A DNA stretch of 64,000 nt from Foliimonas ilicis (GTDB lineage Bacteria; Pseudomonadota; Alphaproteobacteria; Rhizobiales; Rhizobiaceae), in contig NZ_JBDUUH010000002.1 of NCBI RefSeq assembly GCF_039939195.1, positions 483,847 to 547,846 of the forward strand, in the 5' to 3' direction. The notes under the pieces were generated by a model that did no database searches, was not told the DNA's origin, and saw only the letters and a program-made list of their open reading frames with translations. A program made the position numbers and the translations under genes. Below are positions 53,995 to 63,184 of this stretch, piece by piece; positions within the stretch are counted from its first letter, which is position 1; every line of letters starts with the position of its first letter.

Positions 53995-54846
53995 GTGCAA
54001 GCAGTGCGTGTCATTTCGCTTACGACAATCCCGCCACGTTTCGAAGCGGTCGGATCGACCCTGAAAAGTCTGGTCGATCAAGTCGGACAGATTGACGAGA
54101 TCCATCTTTATGTGCCGAAACGTTACCGTCGTTTCCCTGACTATGGAGGCGAACTGCCTAGTGTTCCGGCTGGTGTGACCATCGTAAGGCCCGAAGACGA
54201 TCTCGGCCCCGCTTCCAAAGTTCTCTTTGCGGCACGCTCCCTGCGCGGCCGCGATGCGCAGATACTCTTCTGCGACGATGACCGCCTCTACCGTCATGAT
54301 TGGGCCGCAACACTCTTTGACGCTCAAAGTGAGCGGCCAAATGAATGCGTGGCGCTTTTCGGCAAGGATTTACGCGTGGATTTTGAACGTCCTCGCCAGC
54401 CAAGGGCGATCAGGGACAAGAGCAAACTTGACTACCGGCTGAAGCGCTTCAAACATGGCCTGGCGTCGATTCTGACGACCAAGGCAATCCCGGCCCCCGG
54501 ACGTATCGTTGTCTCCAGTGCGGGATATGCGGACGTGCTGATGGGTTTTGGCGGTGCTGTGGTTCGGCCGCACTTCTTCGACGATTCGGCCTTCAACATT
54601 CCCGATATTCTCTGGACCGTAGACGATTACTGGCTATCCGGCCTTCTGGCAGCCAAAGGCATCGGCATCTGGCTACCGGCTGGCCTGGAAAGGCCAGGCT
54701 GGACCGACGCGAACGAATTGGACGCCCTGCTCGACGCGACGATCGACGGCGCTGGCCGGAGCGAAGCGAACACACGATGCGTCCAATACATGCAAGACAA
54801 TTTGGGAGTCTGGAGACAACAGGCCGCCGAGGTTGTGTCTTCATGA
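53995..54846 (+). CDS. GT-A fold glycosyltransferase-like protein
   Basis: The 283-residue protein begins near VRVISLTTIPPRFEAVGSTL, a nucleotide-sugar-binding start, and has the acidic motif FCDDDRLYRHDW (near residue 93), fitting a DxD metal site. The region DDYWLSGLLAAKGIGIWLPA follows a common glycosyltransferase pattern. It is cytoplasmic with unknown donor and acceptor. Start is a GTG at 53995; another GTG at 54004 is possible. It is the last apparently core-like gene before the accessory part. Confidence 0.7.
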   Translation: MQAVRVISLTTIPPRFEAVGSTLKSLVDQVGQIDEIHLYVPKRYRRFPDYGGELPSVPAGVTIVRPEDDLGPASKVLFAARSLRGRDAQILFCDDDRLYRHDWAATLFDAQSERPNECVALFGKDLRVDFERPRQPRAIRDKSKLDYRLKRFKHGLASILTTKAIPAPGRIVVSSAGYADVLMGFGGAVVRPHFFDDSAFNIPDILWTVDDYWLSGLLAAKGIGIWLPAGLERPGWTDANELDALLDATIDGAGRSEANTRCVQYMQDNLGVWRQQAAEVVSS

Positions 54847-54935
54847 GAAACGTTGCCGCCGTTATCTGACGCACGCTTGGCGGCAATACGTGACGCAATC
54901 TTGAAGTCGTTTACCCTACGTGGGACAACGGAGCG

Positions 54936-55235
54936 ATGACCCGCCTGTCGATCGCGTTCGCCCTAATACTGTTTGTCGCCCCGACGAATGCCGAGGAGGA
55001 ATTGCCCGCCTGCAACGCCCTCGCCGCAAGGCTTCTTGATCTGGGCCATGAGATAGACCCGTCGGAGCTCACGGCAGCAAATGCACCTCCCGATTTGGTA
55101 TCGGCTATTTCCAGGCGCCTAAAGCGCGACGAGTTCATCGATTGTGCTGTCCACGCCGAACTCTCGGACGAGTTATTGATGCTTGAATTCTTCGGGGAGA
55201 CCATACCAGAAGCTCGCGAAAGACTGGGGCGGTGA
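54936..55235 (+). CDS. Small secreted protein, unknown
   Basis: The 99-residue protein has a signal peptide MTRLSIAFALILFVAPTNA followed by EEELPACNALAARLLDLG, and two cysteines (about 26 and 70). I do not recognise a family. It is the first gene in a stretch of candidate immunity or toxin-linked genes. ATG 54936 has GGAG close to it. Confidence 0.55.
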   Translation: MTRLSIAFALILFVAPTNAEEELPACNALAARLLDLGHEIDPSELTAANAPPDLVSAISRRLKRDEFIDCAVHAELSDELLMLEFFGETIPEARERLGR

Positions 55236-55298
55236 TCTGCATCCCGCTCGCCTAATATCTTCCCAAAGCATGCGGCCGCGCGTTTCGGGCACGTTCGG

Positions 55299-55730
55299 CT
55301 AATCCGGCACGAACTCAGCGCGGTGGCGATCCAGATAATCGAGAAAGCGTTTGTCATGGAGATTGCCGCCCAGGCGGTAGGGCGGATCGTAGGAAAACTG
55401 AAAATTGTAGCGACCGTCGTTTTCGATCACCAGATCGCTAACGGTCCAGGCCGACCCGCCCGTCCCTTTCATCGTTTCGGCAAGGCTGGCAAATTTCGCT
55501 TTTGTGTCCGGCGACAAGCGGAACGACACTTTTTCCAACGAACCGTCTGTATTTCGAGCAATCGCGAACGAAATACTGCTGGTCACGGGCTCTTTCGAAG
55601 ACCATAGGCCTTCGAAATTGACGACGAGGCGCAGCCACTCGCGGTCGCCCCATTCACCGTCATTGACGTTCGAGACACATTGCGCGACCGCGCGCGCAAT
55701 GTCTGCCTGCATCTGCAATGCGTCGGTCAT
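55299..55730 (-). CDS. Putative immunity-type protein (YezG/DUF600-like pattern)
   Basis: This 143-residue soluble protein has WTVSDLVIENDGRYNFQF followed by SYDPPYRLGG and ends FLDYLDRHRAEFVPD. This arrangement resembles immunity proteins of polymorphic toxin systems, in particular the YezG/DUF600 pattern. No cognate toxin is visible. ATG 55730 is the first methionine. The call is uncertain and would need a profile search. Confidence 0.45.
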   Translation of the reverse strand: MTDALQMQADIARAVAQCVSNVNDGEWGDREWLRLVVNFEGLWSSKEPVTSSISFAIARNTDGSLEKVSFRLSPDTKAKFASLAETMKGTGGSAWTVSDLVIENDGRYNFQFSYDPPYRLGGNLHDKRFLDYLDRHRAEFVPD

Positions 55731-56399
55731 GGGCTATTCAATGTTTCCGGTGCCGCAAACATCAGACCTGCCATCTGGTTCATCACTCTTCCTCATTCGT
55801 CTTTTGCGCGAATGGAGTAGCAGAGTACAATTTGATGGATTTAGGCAGTACGGGCAAACAAAAACGCCCGTTTCACGTCATCGGTGAAGCGGGCATACGC
55901 AAATTCGAGCAGTTTTGGAAACTTGGCGATCCCGACAGGACGACTATATATCAAGAAAATCAGATAGTTAAGATAAAGTGGGGCACCGAGATTCCTCAAT
56001 GAAATCAAATCCGTAGATTTCGCGTTTGTCCCACCTGGAGTTCTTGCGCGCTGCATTCCTGTCCCACCCAGCGATCAGGACTCGTGCCGCCAAGGTAAGC
56101 GCCCGGCTCCAGAATTGGCACACACTCGTTTTCGGGAGCGGGAACGGGCTGATCGATTGCGGCAATGAACCACGTGGTTCTACGATAAATTGGCGGACGC
56201 CGCGAGCCATCTGAACCCTGATCCCTAGCGGAAGAAGCGGCGGGCGCAGGCACGCCGCTGCCTCTGTGTGCGAGCGGCAGCAGGATTGGGGCCGTCTGCT
56301 GACTGTCCGGTTCTGGTCGGGAAACCAAGAAGCCGACGTTCGGCTAACGACCCCATTGCTGACGTCCATAAATGTGAGACTCCTATCTGAAACCGGTCA
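55731..56399. other. Gene-poor stretch with an orphan minus-strand terminator
   Basis: No convincing gene is present. Minus-strand frames at 56005-56328 and 55968-56369 overlap, lack ribosome sites and show no family. A strong terminator (55855-55894) faces the minus strand, which suggests a lost or decayed gene to its right. Confidence 0.35.
55855..55894 (-). terminator. Orphan intrinsic terminator (minus strand)
   Basis: GCCCGTTTCAC (55866-55876) and GTGAAGCGGGC (55884-55894) form a near-perfect stem. On the minus strand a T-rich run GTTTTTGTTTG follows. No intact minus-strand gene ends just before it. Confidence 0.75.
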
Positions 56400-56873
56400 T
56401 CATTTGAGTTCGACGTGATGATCTGGACGCCATTCGTAGACAGCATCGGGCTCATTCTCCTCGTTCTGCGAGCCATTGCGAAGCTCCACCAGACGAAAGC
56501 CGTACCGCTCATAAAATCTCCGCGCTTTGATGTTTCGCTGGAACACATACAACCGCAATCCTACCGGATTGCTCTCTATCGCGTTCGTAAGCAGAAGTGA
56601 GCCTACCCCGTAGCCCTGTGAACCGGGCGCGACGTAGAGGTGTTCGAGTTGGCCACATCGGACAGCAGAAAATGCCACTGGACCAGCTTGCGCTGTGAGA
56701 GCAACGATCAGTCGGCTACGTGGGAGCACGATGTTTTCCAGCCAGTACGACATCTCCGATTCCTGATAGAGCGATGGCAGATAAGGCATTGCCACTTGCC
56801 GAAACCGCAAGAAAATTGTTGTCAGCGCGCCTATATCGTTGGACGTAGCAGGTCTTAGTTTGATCTTTTGCAT
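56400..56873 (-). CDS. GNAT family N-acetyltransferase
   Basis: The 157-residue protein has LEHLYVAPGSQGYGVGSLLL, the acetyl-CoA-binding motif A (Q/RxxGxG), and YVFQRNIKARRFYERYGFRL, motif B. It acetylates an unknown amine: small metabolite, protein N-terminus or toxin target. It starts at MQKIKLRPATSNDIGALTTI. Its GC content and neighbours suggest accessory DNA. Confidence 0.85.
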   Translation of the reverse strand: MQKIKLRPATSNDIGALTTIFLRFRQVAMPYLPSLYQESEMSYWLENIVLPRSRLIVALTAQAGPVAFSAVRCGQLEHLYVAPGSQGYGVGSLLLTNAIESNPVGLRLYVFQRNIKARRFYERYGFRLVELRNGSQNEENEPDAVYEWRPDHHVELK

Positions 56874-57012
56874 TGGAAAATTGATATCCGAGAAGGCTGT
56901 TCAAAGGCCACAGTTAAGATTTCCTACACCGTGCCGGTCATTCCGGAACCGACGCTGCTAACGACGTCGGTTTCTAAAAAAGGCGGCATTCAAAAGCGGG
57001 CGGTTGCGTAGA

Positions 57013-57276
57013 ATGTCTGCGATCGAAATCAGCCGTTGGGGTACAGCCATGATCCGAACCGACCGCCAAGTGATTGCGGAGCTTCAGGCAGTCATGCAAC
57101 GCATGCAAGAACTGGGAATGACGACTACCCAAATGCAACGCTTCTTCGATGCAGGGGAATGGTTGCTCTGTTTCGAAGGAGCCTGGATGCTTGTCCGAGC
57201 CAATCCTCACCACGCATTGAAATTGAATTGTTCCTATCTGGCGTTGGAGACGTACTTCGCCGATGATTTAATCTGA
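57013..57276 (+). CDS. Small hypothetical protein, MafI-immunity-like
   Basis: The 87-residue soluble protein contains QRFFDAGEWLLCFEGAWMLV, which resembles the core pattern of MafI-type immunity proteins (an acidic GEW/GEY next to an aliphatic E-rich helix). The start may be ATG 57013 or ATG 57049. It is 64 bases upstream of the SUKH-type gene on the same strand. The family call is tentative. Confidence 0.4.
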   Translation: MSAIEISRWGTAMIRTDRQVIAELQAVMQRMQELGMTTTQMQRFFDAGEWLLCFEGAWMLVRANPHHALKLNCSYLALETYFADDLI

Positions 57277-57340
57277 TGGTGTTGCTGCGCTCTCCGCTCG
57301 CAGCAACCTAAAATTGGATATCGCTCGGGAAGGAGATCGC

Positions 57341-58000
57341 ATGGGATATGCGCAGGAGATGGCGGATCGTATGCCGCCAACCATGGCGCTGCCGCAGGAG
57401 TTTCATGCACTGTTCGAATGGATGGAGGCTAACAACTTTCTGATGCCGAGCAACGCCTATCCCGGTGACAGGTTGGGTCTGCTGGGACCGCGAGACGACC
57501 TTGAGAATGAGCGCCTTACGTCGATCCTCTTCCGGGTCGCGACGAGCGAACAGGCGAAAGAACACGGCGAGGCGTGGTTTGGGGAAACTGTTCCGGATAT
57601 CCAAAACACGCTTGTTCCTTTCGCACGCACCGGAGGCGACGGTTCCTACGCAGCCTTCTGGCTCGATGACGCGGGCTGCCAGCGGATCGTGCATCAGGGC
57701 TCGGAAGGACTCGTGTGCCTTCTTGGTGAGACGCCGCTTGATTTCCTGCGCCTTCTCGCCATCGGATACGAGGAAATCAGCGGCGACGGTCTATACGGTC
57801 CAGACGCACCGCCGCGCAAAGTTGGCTTAAACCAGTCCTACCGAGCTTGGCTGACCGATCAATTTGACGCCGACATCCCAAAAACCGCCTCGCAGGTCTT
57901 GGGCAAGATACCCGACGCGATGGCGGATACCTCCGACGATGCTTTTTGGCTCTGGGTACGGAAATATCAGAATGCACGGGACGGAGAATCAGCGACGTAG
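57341..58000 (+). CDS. SMI1/KNR4 (SUKH) family protein, putative immunity
   Basis: The 219-residue protein shows the SUKH pattern: PFARTGGDGSYAAFWLDDAG followed by RIVHQGSEG and ETPLDFLRLLAIGYEEI. SUKH proteins often neutralise nuclease or other toxins of polymorphic toxin systems; no toxin is visible. ATG 57341 is preferred because AAGGAG is seven bases upstream; a TTG at 57314 is weaker. Confidence 0.7.
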   Translation: MGYAQEMADRMPPTMALPQEFHALFEWMEANNFLMPSNAYPGDRLGLLGPRDDLENERLTSILFRVATSEQAKEHGEAWFGETVPDIQNTLVPFARTGGDGSYAAFWLDDAGCQRIVHQGSEGLVCLLGETPLDFLRLLAIGYEEISGDGLYGPDAPPRKVGLNQSYRAWLTDQFDADIPKTASQVLGKIPDAMADTSDDAFWLWVRKYQNARDGESAT

Positions 58001-58332
58001 GGAATGCTGCGTCACACTTGCGTGGTCTTTGAAATTCGTTGTTCACGCCACGACGCGGAAATTTGCGAGGACAGGTTGGCCGTTGGTTTAAATGGTGAGG
58101 CACTTTCGCGCCATAGCGGTTATAAGATGACTGGCTCCTTTCCACTCCGATCGAGCCGATCCGGGTCCTGCGTACGCTACGATCGGCGAATGGCAGTAGC
58201 CGACCTCAACTCAGTCGCTCGCCGCAGAACTCGGCCGCACCGAAAGCGGTCATTCTGCATCGTTCCGTTAGTGGCTACAAGACTGCTGAAGTAGGGCCGC
58301 TGTCTTGATGGTTTGCAAGATGTTGATGCCAG
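58001..58332. other. Gap without recognised gene
   Basis: Between the SUKH gene and the cysteine-rich gene I see no credible coding frame, repeat or terminator. Short frames at 58004-58294 have no ribosome site and no family. Confidence 0.35.
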
Positions 58333-59070
58333 TCACCCTCCATATGTGCGCGCGTAATAGTCACGCCACATCTCATCCAGAATGAAGGGATGTCCGGCAG
58401 GCGCGGTCTTTTCCTCCACGCCGCAACCGTTGACGGTGCAGTAAAACGCCTGACACACTGGATGCCTGAAGCCGGAGGTGGATGTCTCGTCGATCAGGTA
58501 GTCGGTAAACATGGCGTCGAACGCGAAGTTCCCTGCATCACCATAATCGCAATAAAGAGGCGTTAGCACCATATAGTCCCGAACGTCCTTCGGGATCAGA
58601 TTGAAAAATTCGGCATGACATTTCGCGTCGTCGCCACAGGCAAGAAAGGTGATATTGTAGATCTCGAAGACGTTGATGGAGGGTATGGGCGCATCCTCCA
58701 GCCCGGCATCCCATACAGAACGCGCTGCATCGACATATTCGACGAAGGATTGCCGGATGTCTTCGCCAAGGGCGTATCGAAACTTCCATACATCTGAATA
58801 GACATTGCCCGCTTCACACTGCCGAAGCTTCTGCGCCACACCTTCACCGAGACCAAGTGACAGACAGCGTTCAGGCAGCGCAAGTGCCCACTTGTCCGCC
58901 GAAACGCTACGTCTCGCGCACATGTTCTCGACATAGGCGGGGACCTGTTGCACGCACCCTGCCTGCAGGTCTTGATCTGATATCTGAGCAAAGCCCACTG
59001 AACCGTGGCATGCAAGGGCAGCAATAATGACAAAGCAGCGTCTGATCAAACTCTTGTAGAAAAAACTCAT
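58333..59070 (-). CDS. Secreted cysteine-rich protein, unknown
   Basis: The 245-residue protein has a signal peptide (MSFFYKSLIRRCFVIIAALA, cleaved near GFAQ) and about ten cysteines in the mature part, consistent with a disulfide-stabilised periplasmic or exported protein. No known domain is evident. It may be an inhibitor, an immunity protein or a secreted effector. It has no close same-strand partner. Confidence 0.55.
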   Translation of the reverse strand: MSFFYKSLIRRCFVIIAALACHGSVGFAQISDQDLQAGCVQQVPAYVENMCARRSVSADKWALALPERCLSLGLGEGVAQKLRQCEAGNVYSDVWKFRYALGEDIRQSFVEYVDAARSVWDAGLEDAPIPSINVFEIYNITFLACGDDAKCHAEFFNLIPKDVRDYMVLTPLYCDYGDAGNFAFDAMFTDYLIDETSTSGFRHPVCQAFYCTVNGCGVEEKTAPAGHPFILDEMWRDYYARTYGG

Positions 59071-59739
59071 CCCACCTTCCCATGTGCGAACTGGTCCGCC
59101 TACCTCAAGGGACCTCTCCCAGTTCTCTCACGCTGGAGATGGAGGAACGAACCACTTTGTCGGTATCGGACTTCTACCACATTGAAGGCGGCTCGGTCCA
59201 AAGGTGATGGCTACACTGTGAGCATAGGTCCAGATGAGAAGCCGAAGAATTCGCCGCGCAACCCATTCGAAATTGCAGCTCCAGCGCCGCATCGCCGCTA
59301 CCAACTCCATTGCAGCCAGTGGGAGTTATTTTTGGAGAGCCCAAAAGCAGCCGTTCTGACCTGAACCCCGGACATCAGCCTCGCACCCCCATTCCGGTCG
59401 TTCGACTAGGCTTGGCGCTGTTCGAAAAGCGGACACTATCAGATCACCAAGCGTACAACCGCGTCGGGTGGTGTTGGTCCTGCGCCTGGGTTAGTGGAAG
59501 CGTGATGCCTGCTGTCAACCAGACCGTGCCGTTGGCGCCCACACGAGACGCACAAATTGGCACAGTTTTGAGCGATGCGGGCCTATCGGACATGGCCACT
59601 GTGACATCGTTGATTTTTCTCCGCTCTTTGGAGGCGAAATTATCGAACGAATTCAAAGCATAAGGTGGACAACGCAAAACCGGAGACCCGACGATGTATT
59701 TATAATATTAATAGCGCTGTGTGACATGGGCGAAATATC
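59071..59739. other. Gap upstream of the nuclease gene
   Basis: No convincing gene lies here. A TATAAT at 59701-59706 could be the -10 box for the nuclease-like gene at 59740, but I see no good -35. A frame at 59310-59663 has no ribosome site or family. Confidence 0.35.
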
Positions 59740-61278
59740 ATGAGCGACCTGGTTGAACGCTTCCTAGAAACGCACGGCCCTCGCCTATCGAGCGAGGTCG
59801 CGGAGTATTTGGTTGTCACACTCGGGATTTCACCGGTAGCGGCGCGAAAACGGGTGTCAAGGCTCGCTGGCAATGTGCGGCGCCTCGGCTACATCACCTT
59901 TCCCCGCAAAGCCCGGTACATGTATCTCGAACAGCAGTTCGGCTCGCCCCAGTATTGGGAGAACCTGGTCGAAGCTCTCATGCTGACCAAGTCCGCCTAT
60001 GGCCATGCCATTGCGGCTTTGAGGCAGCGCGGCGGCACGGTGCCCGAGCGGCTGTTTCCGATCGTGTGCGGCTCGCCGGTGAAGCAGCTCAAACATCTGT
60101 CCGCCGAGAGCGTGTTGAAGCACCTCATTGAGGCTGGCCTATTGCAGCGTGTCGCACTGCCAGGACTCGGAGACTGCATCGTGATCGTGCAGGCGGAGGG
60201 CTACTACAACGGCCTCGCCGAAATGGTTCGCACCCGTCTCATCACCGAAGGTTTCCTGCTCACGGCTGTAAGCGATTGGCTGAAGAAGCTCGGGATAGTG
60301 AGCTACGGAAAGGTGGCGACCCGCGACGGAGACGCTCTGCCTCGCGTGGGCACGTTCGCGTGGGACTTAACCGCGCCGTCCTATCTCGGCCCGATGGTGA
60401 AGTCCGGCAAGGAGGGCAAGGACAAGCCAGGGTTCGTCGTGTGCGACGTGCATTTGGGGGAATATGCCACAGTCGAGGGCGTTCGGCCGTTCGTCACAAA
60501 GTGCAAGACCTTGCGAGGACTTCGCAATATCGGACCGTGCCTGCAGATATTTGTGACCGGAGGCTATAGCAGCGAAGCTTTCAAGCTGCTCAAAGAAAAC
60601 GGCATCGTGCCGGCAACACCCGCCAATCTCTTCGGCGAGGAAATCGCGGCCGGTTTGAAGCAGCTTTCAACTGTCCTGACGAAAGCGGCCGCGCTCTCGA
60701 CGATTGACCCGACGGCGTTCGATGAGCTGTTCAGCAAGTTCGGCAAGATCGAGGGCGCCGCCAACCAGCTCAGAGGCACCCTGTTCGAATACCTGGCCGC
60801 AGACATCTTCCGCAAAGGCGGAGCGCATCAGGTGCGCATGAACCGGATATTTAAGCAGGACGCCAAAGAAGCCGAGGCAGACGTGATTGCCGTGCGCGAT
60901 AACCTGTCGCTGACCTTCATCGAGTGCAAGGGCCACTCCCCGTACGGCGAAACGCCGCATGACGAAGTCGAGAAATGGCTGCAGCACAACGTGCCGATTT
61001 TCTTCAAATCCGCGAGGGAGCATGACGACTGGAAAAACCTACCGGTTCACTTTGAATTCTGGACGACCGCGCCCCTGACCGAGGAGTCGATTCAGTTCCT
61101 TGAAAAGGCCAAGGCATCGATCAAGCCGACGCGCTACACCATTGGGTGGCGTCTCGGACCGGAGGTTCTGACAATTTGCAAGGGGACGAAGGATAACGGC
61201 CTAATCAACGCGTTCCGGAAGCACTTCATGAAGTATAATGCAAAATCGGCAGCGATTGCCCAAGCCATCTGGCCGTAA
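59740..61278 (+). CDS. Winged-helix plus PD-(D/E)XK nuclease-like protein
   Basis: The 512-residue protein starts with a winged-helix-like part (about 1-60) and shows at its C-terminus a PD-(D/E)XK set: Glu350 in QLRGTLFEYLAADIFRKGG, Asp381 in AEADVIAVRD, and Glu395-x-Lys397 in LTFIECKGHSPYG. A middle part (about 205-300) with FAWDLTAPSYLGPMV and GFVVCDVHLGEY could be a second, degenerate nuclease-like fold. This suggests a restriction-type defence nuclease. The function is inferred, and the substrate unknown. Confidence 0.6.
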   Translation: MSDLVERFLETHGPRLSSEVAEYLVVTLGISPVAARKRVSRLAGNVRRLGYITFPRKARYMYLEQQFGSPQYWENLVEALMLTKSAYGHAIAALRQRGGTVPERLFPIVCGSPVKQLKHLSAESVLKHLIEAGLLQRVALPGLGDCIVIVQAEGYYNGLAEMVRTRLITEGFLLTAVSDWLKKLGIVSYGKVATRDGDALPRVGTFAWDLTAPSYLGPMVKSGKEGKDKPGFVVCDVHLGEYATVEGVRPFVTKCKTLRGLRNIGPCLQIFVTGGYSSEAFKLLKENGIVPATPANLFGEEIAAGLKQLSTVLTKAAALSTIDPTAFDELFSKFGKIEGAANQLRGTLFEYLAADIFRKGGAHQVRMNRIFKQDAKEAEADVIAVRDNLSLTFIECKGHSPYGETPHDEVEKWLQHNVPIFFKSAREHDDWKNLPVHFEFWTTAPLTEESIQFLEKAKASIKPTRYTIGWRLGPEVLTICKGTKDNGLINAFRKHFMKYNAKSAAIAQAIWP

Positions 61279-61642
61279 GGGTCCAACTCATGAACGACTA
61301 TCGCATCGGCATTGAGCAAAACCTCGCTCCCATCGCGCCCGCGCAAGCGGGTTCGTTCTCCCACCCCGGTGCGGACGTTGGCTTGAAGCCGTGTTTACAG
61401 CTTGGGAAATAATTGCCTGCCGACGCCTTTGGGGCCGAAAGGGGCCTGTCAGCTTCCAGGCAATGGTCGTCGGAAAGCTGCCCTTCGGGTTCCAACCCGT
61501 TTCAGTACTTACTGCCCAGATCGAGCTGTCCCAAAAGCTGACATCCACCGCCTCGAGTGTGCTAGCCACCGTTTCATGTTAAAAGACAGTGGATATGGTA
61601 CGACACCTACGTCTATAGGTTAGAGGTTGCCGTAGGTGTAAA
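61279..61642. other. Gap inside the putative defence locus
   Basis: The 364-base stretch between the nuclease-like and the PLD-like genes has no credible gene. Minus-strand frames at 61288-61569 have no support. A promoter for the second gene may lie here. Confidence 0.35.
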
Positions 61643-63184
61643 ATGACAAAAACTCGAAGGCGCCATTGGCTTTGGGTGGCGTTCAGCAAAGAGATGAAGC
61701 TTCTCTACGGGTGTCTCGTTCACAGCGCCGAGCCCGAAACAAATATTCCTGAAAATGAGAAGCGTAAAACTGCAAACTTCGACGGGACCGAAATCGAAAT
61801 AATACAGGCGCTCCTCGACGATCAGGAAGCCAAATTGTTTGCAGATAAAGTTCGTACCCAATCGATTTTAGACCTTTCCCAGCAGAGCGGCACGAACATC
61901 GCGTTGAGCGGTTCCCGTCACAGACTTGTTGACGGATTCGGACGCCGCGCCCGTCCAATGGAAACCTATGTTGGCGCAGAGCAGGCCAAGCTTTCAGACC
62001 ATGGATGGCATCAGGTTTTAGATTTCCTGAAGGATGCAATTGGCGTCGATTTCCGCCGAACTTCCGATCGTCTCGGCGCTTTTGATCTTTATGACGTATC
62101 AGACACCAATGATGACAATCCGCGGGTCGAGTTTAGCGTCGAACGGAACGATTCGACCAAAGATTTATCCTACCCGGAGGAATTCAGTCTTTCTGCTGAT
62201 GGCGCAATAGCAGAAGGCTGCTCGGTCCATGTCGAACTGGAACTCGGAGCGGAGCTGGTTTTCTCCAAGTTGATTGCCTTACGGCCTGCGGTGTCGGCGA
62301 CAGTGACGGCGGTCCCGTTCGATCATTACAAGATATCTGTCTTTGATCCGTCAGGCATGCTGGTCCAGTTCGATGAGCATTCGCTTCTTCTCCGTATCGG
62401 TCTCAACATGTCTGCGATGGGACCAACGCTCGCTATCAACGACCCATTGGCTCGCTCGACGCAGGGACGTGGATCGAAACTGCATGACCGCGCATCGAAA
62501 GTTCGGACTCGATCCACGAGCCGATCGATCATCGGCGCGGAAAACGATACGGCCTTCGAGATCCACCGAACCACCATGCGGGCGCTTACGCATCGGCTGG
62601 TGCCCCCATCAGGCAGCGACCGCTGGTTTCAACGAGGCATCGCAGAGGAAGTCGGCGTCATCGCTCACTTCAACAGTTTGCTGGATGGCGCGCGCGTTAG
62701 CGCCGGCACGATCGTCGATCCTTACTTCGGGATCGATACGCTGAAGCGGGTCATTTTACGGCTCGAGAGCCTGGACATCGATCTGACCGTCGTCACAAGT
62801 CTGCTCACATCTGACCCAGAAACAAACGAACCAAATCCGGACCTGCTCAATGAACTGCAAACGGTGCTGCGTGACCTTCGAAGCGACGGCATCCCCAATG
62901 CCGCCCGTCGGCTAACGGTCCTCAACCTTGTCGATGGACCGCGACAGGCATTCCATGACCGCTATCTTCTGCTCACGCCTCACGAGGGCGAACGTGAGGT
63001 CTATCTACTTTCCAACAGCTTGAACCGTATGGCGGGCAAATGGCCGTTCTGCATGTCGAGGCTGGAAGGAGCTGCGGCGCGCGACGCAGCGCTTTACATC
63101 GATGGGCTTACCTATGGGCGGGACATTTCCGGCTCAACCCATCTTACGACGACTTTCCAATGGTCCCCCAATGACGGACGATAG
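61643..63184 (+). CDS. Phospholipase-D-like protein resembling the VPA1262 family
   Basis: The 513-residue soluble protein has a long N-terminal region without recognised motifs and a C-terminal part with SDRWFQRGIAEEVGVIAHFN, IVDPYFGIDTLKRVI, LTVVTSLLTSD, AFHDRYLLLT and VYLLSNSLNRMAGKWPF. This order (DPYFG, then HDRY, then SNSLN) matches the atypical phospholipase-D fold of VPA1262-type proteins. It lacks a clear HxKx4D repeat. AGGTG precedes ATG 61643. The next gene overlaps it by 14 bases. Confidence 0.6.
   Translation: MTKTRRRHWLWVAFSKEMKLLYGCLVHSAEPETNIPENEKRKTANFDGTEIEIIQALLDDQEAKLFADKVRTQSILDLSQQSGTNIALSGSRHRLVDGFGRRARPMETYVGAEQAKLSDHGWHQVLDFLKDAIGVDFRRTSDRLGAFDLYDVSDTNDDNPRVEFSVERNDSTKDLSYPEEFSLSADGAIAEGCSVHVELELGAELVFSKLIALRPAVSATVTAVPFDHYKISVFDPSGMLVQFDEHSLLLRIGLNMSAMGPTLAINDPLARSTQGRGSKLHDRASKVRTRSTSRSIIGAENDTAFEIHRTTMRALTHRLVPPSGSDRWFQRGIAEEVGVIAHFNSLLDGARVSAGTIVDPYFGIDTLKRVILRLESLDIDLTVVTSLLTSDPETNEPNPDLLNELQTVLRDLRSDGIPNAARRLTVLNLVDGPRQAFHDRYLLLTPHEGEREVYLLSNSLNRMAGKWPFCMSRLEGAAARDAALYIDGLTYGRDISGSTHLTTTFQWSPNDGR

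Noticed and set aside
55968..56369. Minus-strand frames in the gap before the GNAT gene
   Set aside because: Two overlapping frames, no ribosome site and no family; they may be a decayed gene but cannot be called.
59310..59663. Plus-strand frame before the nuclease-like gene
   Set aside because: No Shine-Dalgarno, no domain and no conserved-looking segments.
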